Of a DNA stretch of 5,434 nucleotides, positions 1 to 3,481 are shown in pieces. A program made the position numbers and the translations under genes. How positions within the stretch are numbered: position 1 is the first letter of the stretch; every line of letters starts with the position of its first letter. The notes below the pieces were generated by a model. It did not search any database. It was given only the letters and a program-made list of their open reading frames with translations, and was not told the origin of the DNA. The stretch covers positions 1 to 5,434 of the forward strand of contig JAUIGA010000233.1 in the NCBI GenBank assembly GCA_030430125.1. Direction: 5' to 3'. The DNA is from Chloroflexia bacterium (lineage in GTDB: Bacteria; Chloroflexota; Chloroflexia; Thermomicrobiales; UBA6265).

Positions 1-70
1 CACCGTCTACGCGCGCGTCGAGCTGACCTTCGAGCTGCTCCCCGGCACCGGAGCGACACCGGCTGGGTGA
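1..70 (+). CDS. C-terminal end of an unidentified protein (partial)
   Basis: The open frame starting at base 2 gives 22 residues, TVYARVELTFELLPGTGATPAG, followed by TGA at 68-70. Nineteen of the 22 third codon positions are G or C, which fits real coding in this GC-rich genome. The alternating pattern in VYARVELTFEL looks like a beta strand, and the end is a short Gly/Ala/Pro/Thr tail. Too little is visible to name a family. The gene converges on the ferritin-like gene on the other strand, and a strong hairpin lies between the two stop codons. Confidence 0.55.
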   Translation, partial: TVYARVELTFELLPGTGATPAG

Positions 71-84
71 TACCGAATCGACCG

Positions 85-94
85 TGTGATCACA
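85..94. repeat. 10-bp perfect palindrome TGTGATCACA
   Basis: TGTGATCACA is its own reverse complement. It lies 15 bases after the stop of the left-edge gene and 9 bases before the long hairpin. It resembles the two halves of a CRP/FNR-family site (TGTGA/TCACA) joined without the usual spacer, so normal binding of that kind is unlikely. It sits between two convergent stop codons, where a promoter operator is not expected. It may be chance. Confidence 0.3.
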
Positions 95-102
95 ACGAGA
101 CC

Positions 103-155
103 ACATGCGTACCAGTGCCCCGGGATGCGGAATCCCGGGGCACTGGTACGCATGT
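103..155. terminator. Perfect 24-bp inverted repeat with 5-base loop, probable bidirectional terminator
   Basis: Bases 103-126 (beginning ACATGCGTACC, ending CCCGGGAT) are the exact reverse complement of 132-155, and GCGGA at 127-131 is the loop. All 24 pairs match and the inner half is very GC-rich. The hairpin begins 23 bases beyond the stop of the minus-strand ferritin-like gene and 32 bases beyond the stop of the plus-strand partial gene, so it is well placed to end transcripts from both sides. Neither flank has a clear T run; only a weakly T-rich stretch follows on the minus strand. It would therefore be a hairpin-only terminator or a transcript-stabilising 3' structure. A mobile palindromic repeat is the alternative. 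Confidence 0.65.
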
Positions 156-178
156 ACCGGCCGCCTCCTCGGTTTGCG

Positions 179-877
179 CTATTGCTGGATGAACGGTGTC
201 GCGATCTCCAGCACCTCGGCCGGTGTCAGCGGCGCGTTGAAGGCGTCCGGGAACGGGTTCTGCCCGTTGAGGATCGCCAGGTATGCCGCGTGCCGCGCCT
301 CGACCCCATGAATGGTCAGCGCGGCCGTGAGCAGCTGGTCTTCCGCGATCAGGTATTGTGCCGCGCCACCGTAGGCGGCGACACCGGTGTCCTCCAGCGC
401 CAACGCCACCTGCAGGAACCCCGCGGCATCCGCATAGCCGAAGTCATAGACACCTTCCTGCACCGGCGTGCCGCCGAGTTGGGTGATGACGTCGGTCAGC
501 GTGGTCACGTGCGACGCTTCGTGCGCACCGATCTCGTTGAGCCAGTCGAAGACGCTGGCCTGGAACCCGAGACCAGTGATACCCGCCTCCCCGATCGCGG
601 CGAGACCGTCGCGATAAAAGGCAGCCTCCAGATGCTCCAGTGTAAGCGCGTAGTTCAACACGTCGATTGGGCCGGCGAACGGAGCCGCATCGTCCGCCTC
701 TGGCGTGCCGGCATCCTGCCGGGCGAACGCGCTCCGGACCGAGCCGCCAAGGGCGAGCGCGCCACCGGCGAGGACTGACGAGCGCAGGAGCGATCGGCGG
801 CTGACGGCGGCAAGGCGCGTCTCAACCGCGCGTTCGAGAATTGATTCGAATCGTGTCTGGTTCTCAAGGGTGTTCAT
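179..877 (-). CDS. Tat-exported ferritin-like di-iron protein (Ferritin_2 type)
   Basis: This 232-residue protein has an N-terminal Tat signal: S26-R27-R28-S-L-L, a hydrophobic stretch at about 34-46 and an A-F-A cleavage site near residue 52. A short Asp/Pro/Thr/Ala-rich linker follows. The ferritin-like four-helix region runs from about 70 to 205. Candidate iron ligands are E81 and E84 in helix A (TLEHLEAAFY), E120 and H123 in helix B (HEASH), E162 in helix C, and E193 and H196 in helix D (VEARH). This is a complete E/ExxH/E/ExxH set, so metal binding is likely. The protein would be exported already folded, outside the cytoplasmic membrane. The start is ATG at 877, with purine-rich GGGAG and GCAGG stretches just upstream. 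It lies 60 bases downstream of its paralogue on the same strand, probably in the same transcript. The true activity (iron storage, peroxide removal, or a structural role as in desiccation-related relatives) cannot be read from sequence. Confidence 0.9.
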   Translation of the reverse strand: MNTLENQTRFESILERAVETRLAAVSRRSLLRSSVLAGGALALGGSVRSAFARQDAGTPEADDAAPFAGPIDVLNYALTLEHLEAAFYRDGLAAIGEAGITGLGFQASVFDWLNEIGAHEASHVTTLTDVITQLGGTPVQEGVYDFGYADAAGFLQVALALEDTGVAAYGGAAQYLIAEDQLLTAALTIHGVEARHAAYLAILNGQNPFPDAFNAPLTPAEVLEIATPFIQQ

Positions 878-937
878 GATGCCTGCTCTCCCTGATTGAC
901 TCGTGATTGCTGATGTCCGGATCGACGGATCGCCAGG

Positions 938-1528
938 CTAGGTGCCGGAAACGATGAATCCGCCAGCAGCGGACAGCACCTCGTCCGGTGTCATCGGTGT
1001 TTCGTATGCGGCGGGGAATGGCACGGTTCCGGTCACGAGGTTGAGATAGGCCGCGTGGCGGGCCTCGACCGCGACGATGGAACCGGCGGCGGTAAGCAGG
1101 TCTGGATTCTGGAGGAACTGCCCGGCGCCGTCGTAGGCGGCAACCCCAACGTTTTCCAGCGTCGCGGCGGTGGTCAGGAAGGACGCCGCGTCGGTAACTC
1201 CGAAGTCGTACTCGGCCGCGGCGACCGGCGTGCCGCCGAGCTGGGTGATGACATCGGTGAGTGTCACGACGTGCGCCGTCTCGTGCTCGCCGACCGCGAC
1301 GAGCCAGTCGTTGATGGGATTGCCGAACGCGTCGGTCCCGAGATCGTAGTCTCCGGTGAGCTGATAGAAGGCGGCCTCAAGGTGCTCCAGTGTCAAGGCG
1401 TAGTTGAGCACGTCGATGTCCGTCGCCAGCTCCGTTTGCAGTGCCGCGAGGCGTGCGGAGGCGACTCCGTACCGTCCCGCGCGTTGTTCCCGGATCGCAC
1501 TGAGGATGATCTGTTCGTGACTGCGCAT
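938..1528 (-). CDS. Ferritin-like di-iron protein without signal peptide (Ferritin_2 type)
   Basis: This 196-residue protein is a paralogue of the Tat-exported neighbour. The 18-residue helix A block IDVLNYALTLEHLEAAFY is identical, as are TLTDVITQLGGTPV and VEARHAAYL. Candidate di-iron ligands are E48/E51, E83 and H86 (EHETAH), E125, and E155 and H158. The first 36 residues (MRSHEQIILSAIREQ...) are charged and helical, with no twin arginine and no hydrophobic core, so the protein is predicted to stay in the cytoplasm. The start is ATG at 1528, because GAGGAG lies six bases before it; the frame stays open to an ATG at 1657, but the added residues look non-coding. It is the first gene of the ferritin pair and follows the sigma/anti-sigma genes after a 223-base gap. 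Function beyond probable metal binding is inferred from the fold only. Confidence 0.88.
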   Translation of the reverse strand: MRSHEQIILSAIREQRAGRYGVASARLAALQTELATDIDVLNYALTLEHLEAAFYQLTGDYDLGTDAFGNPINDWLVAVGEHETAHVVTLTDVITQLGGTPVAAAEYDFGVTDAASFLTTAATLENVGVAAYDGAGQFLQNPDLLTAAGSIVAVEARHAAYLNLVTGTVPFPAAYETPMTPDEVLSAAGGFIVSGT

Positions 1529-1534
1529 GGTGGT

Positions 1535-1540
1535 CTCCTC
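1535..1540 (-). promoter_or_regulatory. Ribosome binding site of the signal-less ferritin-like gene
   Basis: The minus strand reads GAGGAG followed by ACCACC and ATG at 1528-1526. The six-base spacing is near ideal. This site decides the start and rules out the longer open frame beginning at 1657. Confidence 0.75.
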
Positions 1541-1650
1541 GTAATACTCGGCGACATCGTCACCGATGGGCAAGGAATCTCGGCGCTGACCGGCGACACC
1601 CCTGGAGCTGCAGACAGGCGTGTCAGGGTGCCGATCAGGCGCCATTGCCC

Positions 1651-1682
1651 GATACATCGCAGCCGGAGCGACTCTGGATCAC
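1651..1682 (-). promoter_or_regulatory. Candidate ECF-type promoter of the ferritin-like pair
   Basis: On the minus strand GTGATC (1682-1677) is followed by 17 bases and then CGATGTATC (1659-1651). The same arrangement, GTGATC-N17-CGATATACC, lies directly upstream of the sigma factor gene at 3175-3144. A TGATC-like -35 and a CGAT-type -10 with a 17-bp spacer fit the general form of promoters read by ECF sigma factors. Transcription would begin near 1647 and give a leader of about 120 bases before the ferritin-like start at 1528. The promoter is inferred from the matched pair alone. Confidence 0.45.
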
Positions 1683-1691
1683 TCCGGCTGC
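1659..1691. repeat. Inverted repeat with 10-bp arms in the anti-sigma/ferritin gap
   Basis: GCAGCCGGAG (1659-1668) and CTCCGGCTGC (1682-1691) are perfect reverse complements separated by 13 bases. The hairpin lies about 60 bases beyond the anti-sigma stop codon, so it could be a terminator or attenuator between the regulator genes and the ferritin pair, but no T run follows on the minus strand. The arms also enclose the candidate -35 and touch the candidate -10, so it may instead be an operator. The rest of the 1529-1751 gap holds only the ribosome binding site and no recognisable gene. Confidence 0.5.
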
Positions 1692-1751
1692 AGATTCTCC
1701 CGGAAGGTGGGATGTGATTGATGAAACAGCCTTCCCCGCGGGATCGCCCCG

Positions 1752-2537
1752 TCAGGCGCCGCCCGGCTCGTCGAGCGAAGCGACGATGACCGGATCCGAC
1801 GTGGGTTGGGGGCTGCCGAGCGGGCCCGGCTCGACGGTGATCGCGAAGGTGTGATAGCGATCGGGATCGATGACCGTGGCGTACTCGCCTGTTCCAGCAT
1901 CGACAACGCCGAAGGGCAACGGCGTATCGTCTTCGAACAGCCAGACCTGATAGACCTGCCCCACCGGGGTTGAGGGGATATCCGGTGCGGAGAACCGCAA
2001 CAGCCGCGCATCCTCGTCCCAGGACAGGCTGGCGTCGGTCAGCGGCTCGCCGGCCGGGAACTGCAGGGCGATCTCCCGCACGCTCGATGGCTCGTCGCCA
2101 TCGAGAAGGAAGCGATCGATGCCAACCCCCGCCAGTAATCCGATGAGGAGGATGGCGGCGGCAGCCGCGATCCATACCGGCCAGGCCGTGCCACGCCCAG
2201 GCGCGACGGGTCGCGGCTCGGGCACCTGAGGCAGGGGCGCAATCGCCGGTGGTGCAACCGGTGGTTGCCACTGTTGCGCGCGGGTATCCCCTCCAACCTC
2301 CGCCAGCAGCCGCTCGCGCAGATCGGCCGGAGGCTCGCGTTCTTCGACGGCCAGCGGGAGCGACTCGACAATTACCCGCATCCTGCCCGTTGCCTCCTGG
2401 CAGGGTCGGCAGGTCGGGAGATGCGCGACAAGCTGCGCGTGCTCCTCCGGGCTCAGCGCATCGAGCGCCGCGGCTGCGAGCAAATCCTCGAAATAGCGAT
2501 GGTCGACGGGTACCTGGCCTCTGTCCATACCTGTCAT
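1752..2537 (-). CDS. Membrane anti-sigma factor, zinc-binding N-terminus and RskA C-terminal domain
   Basis: This 261-residue regulator is predicted to bind and hold the ECF sigma factor encoded just upstream. Residues 12-80 form an anti-sigma domain with H39-x3-C43-x2-C46; H13 lies 26 residues before H39, the spacing of the fourth ligand in zinc-binding anti-sigma proteins such as RsrA. A Pro-rich linker (about 91-114) leads to one transmembrane helix at about 119-140 (VWIAAAAAILLIGLLAGVGI). The extracytoplasmic part, from about 145, has RskA-domain features: LSWDED, VYQVWLFEDDTPLPFGVV, FAITVEPGPLGSPQPTSDPV. The start ATG overlaps the sigma stop codon by one base (TGATG), with GGGGA just upstream, so translation is probably coupled and the two proteins made in near-equal amounts. 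A second ATG at codon 4 has poor ribosome binding spacing. By analogy with RskA/SigK, release may need regulated proteolysis. Its signal is unknown. Confidence 0.9.
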   Translation of the reverse strand: MTGMDRGQVPVDHRYFEDLLAAAALDALSPEEHAQLVAHLPTCRPCQEATGRMRVIVESLPLAVEEREPPADLRERLLAEVGGDTRAQQWQPPVAPPAIAPLPQVPEPRPVAPGRGTAWPVWIAAAAAILLIGLLAGVGIDRFLLDGDEPSSVREIALQFPAGEPLTDASLSWDEDARLLRFSAPDIPSTPVGQVYQVWLFEDDTPLPFGVVDAGTGEYATVIDPDRYHTFAITVEPGPLGSPQPTSDPVIVASLDEPGGA

Positions 2538-3127
2538 CAGTCCCCGCGCGACGGTGACTGGCGATCGTCAGTCATCAACATGGTGCGCAACTTGTTCAAA
2601 CCGAGCCGCAGGCGGCCCTTCACCGTGCCAAGCGGTGCTGCCTCTCGCTCCGCGATCTCCTTCTGGGTCAACCCGCCGAAATAGGCGAGCTCCACCGCGC
2701 GGCGCTGCTCCTCGGGGAGGAGATCGAGCGCCTCGCGCACCTCCTCGCCGTCGAGCCGCTGGGCGACAACCTCCCAGGTGTCGACGAGCGAGCGCAGCTC
2801 CAACCGCTCGTCCAGCGTCACCTGCCGATCCGCATGCCGCTGACTCCGACGGTGCGCATCGATTGCGCGATGGTGGACGATCGTCAGGACCCAGCCCCGC
2901 ACGTTCGCGCCATCCCGAACATCGAACGTCGCCGCCCGGCGCCACACCTGCATGAACGCATCCTGAACCGCCTCCTCGGCCAGGGATGGATCGCCAAGGA
3001 TCCGGTAGGCGAGCCCGAACGCAATCCGATTGTATCGATCGTAAACCGCGATGAAGGCCGCGCTGTCACCAGCGGCGACAGCCTGCAGCAGCTCCATGTC
3101 GGTACGCGCGGCAAGGTCGGATCCCAC
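2537..3127 (-). CDS. ECF-family RNA polymerase sigma factor (SigK/RskA-partner type)
   Basis: This 196-residue sigma factor has only regions 2 and 4, as in the ECF (group 4) family. Region 2 spans about 25-97 and includes AFIAVYDRYNRIAFGLAYRI, the core-binding segment DPSLAEEAVQDAFMQVWRRA, and GWVLTIVHHRAIDAHRR. Region 4 spans about 130-184, with LLPEEQRRAVELAYFGGLTQ, then KEIAE and GTVKGRLRLGLNKLR as the helix-turn-helix that reads the -35 element. I chose GTG at 3127 because AGGTGGAG lies four bases before it. An upstream in-frame ATG at 3208 adds Cys/Arg-rich sequence unlike the family, and an internal ATG at 3097 has no ribosome binding site. The next gene is its probable anti-sigma factor, overlapping by one base. 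A candidate promoter directly upstream matches one before the ferritin-like genes, suggesting autoregulation. Confidence 0.92.
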   Translation of the reverse strand: MGSDLAARTDMELLQAVAAGDSAAFIAVYDRYNRIAFGLAYRILGDPSLAEEAVQDAFMQVWRRAATFDVRDGANVRGWVLTIVHHRAIDAHRRSQRHADRQVTLDERLELRSLVDTWEVVAQRLDGEEVREALDLLPEEQRRAVELAYFGGLTQKEIAEREAAPLGTVKGRLRLGLNKLRTMLMTDDRQSPSRGD

Positions 3128-3131
3128 TCGG

Positions 3132-3139
3132 CTCCACCT
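3132..3139 (-). promoter_or_regulatory. Ribosome binding site of the sigma factor gene
   Basis: The minus strand reads AGGTGGAG, then CCGA, then GTG at 3127-3125. This strong match fixes the GTG start. It partly overlaps the palindrome at 3136-3146. Confidence 0.7.
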
Positions 3140-3146
3140 GTCAGGT
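3136..3146. repeat. 11-bp palindrome ACCTG-T-CAGGT over the sigma promoter/RBS junction
   Basis: The two five-base halves are exact reverse complements around a single centre base. The site spans the last bases of the candidate -10 element and the start of the ribosome binding site of the sigma gene, where a bound protein could block transcription. A one-base loop is too small for an RNA hairpin, so any role would be at the DNA level. The longer half-site CACCTGTCA (3135-3143) recurs exactly at 3206-3214. Confidence 0.35.
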
Positions 3147-3175
3147 ATATCGCCAGCAATGCAACAAGAGATCAC
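3144..3175 (-). promoter_or_regulatory. Candidate ECF-type promoter of the sigma/anti-sigma operon
   Basis: On the minus strand GTGATC (3175-3170) is followed by 17 bases and CGATATACC (3152-3144). It matches the motif before the ferritin-like genes in both elements and in spacing. Transcription would start near 3140, leaving a short leader that begins almost at the ribosome binding site before the GTG at 3127. This location agrees with an autoregulated ECF operon. There is no experimental support in the window. Confidence 0.5.
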
Positions 3176-3467
3176 CGGTCTCCTGCAATGGTACCGCCCC
3201 GACCGCACCTGTCACGAGCAATCGGGAGTGGCCACGAAGATCCAGACGGGACTGGCGAACAGGACATGACCGTCGATTTTCGCATCAGCCGGCGCGCCCG
3301 CCCGCGCCACATGCCATTGGGCTCGCCGCGCGGCCTGCATCATATCCGCGGTTCGCTGAATGTGCGGTCTGGGCTAGACTGCCGTGTGGCTGCCTGGCTT
3401 TGGCCACGCAACATACATTTCATATGTGCTCGCGAGTCGCCGAATCTTCGCGCACCACTGCACGCCG

Positions 3468-3473
3468 AAAGGA
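3468..3473 (+). promoter_or_regulatory. Ribosome binding site of the S9 peptidase gene
   Basis: AAAGGA is followed by eight bases and TTG at 3482. This is the main reason for choosing the TTG start, because no ATG lies in frame nearby. An in-frame GTG at 3386 has no such site. Confidence 0.6.
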
Positions 3474-3481
3474 CCGTCGCC

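Larger units (their letters stand above)
3128..3481. other. Divergent intergenic region between the sigma operon and the S9 peptidase
   Basis: These 354 bases contain no convincing gene on either strand. The left end carries the sigma ribosome binding site, palindrome and candidate promoter, with a second CACCTGTCA copy at 3206-3214. The middle (about 3280-3340) is GC-rich and featureless. The right part should drive the plus-strand peptidase. TAGACT at 3375-3380 is a possible -10 element, with only a poor TTCGCT (3352-3357) at -35 distance. A less GC-rich patch at 3410-3427 contains ACATA-N7-TATGT. None of these right-hand signals is strong enough to call. Confidence 0.5.

Noticed and set aside
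86..778. Long open frame on the plus strand opposite the Tat ferritin-like gene
   Set aside because: It is Arg-rich, has no recognisable fold, runs through the terminator hairpin and mirrors a gene with clear motifs. GC-rich DNA leaves such frames open by chance. The frame at 1055-1717 is rejected for the same reason.
1529..1657. Longer N-terminus for the signal-less ferritin-like protein, starting at ATG 1657
   Set aside because: The added 43 residues have no family similarity, would run over the candidate promoter, and the ATG at 1528 has a strong ribosome binding site.
3128..3208. Longer sigma factor starting at ATG 3208
   Set aside because: The extra Cys/Arg-rich residues are not found in ECF factors, and the frame would cover the candidate promoter. 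GTG at 3127 has AGGTGGAG at good spacing.
3352..3380. Housekeeping-type promoter for the S9 peptidase (TTCGCT-N17-TAGACT)
   Set aside because: The -35 matches consensus at only three of six bases and the -10 at four of six, which is too weak to call as a feature.
3386..3481. Upstream GTG start for the S9 peptidase
   Set aside because: The frame is open, but no ribosome binding site is near 3386, and the family motif LWLED is normally within about 20 residues of the start, which fits TTG 3482.
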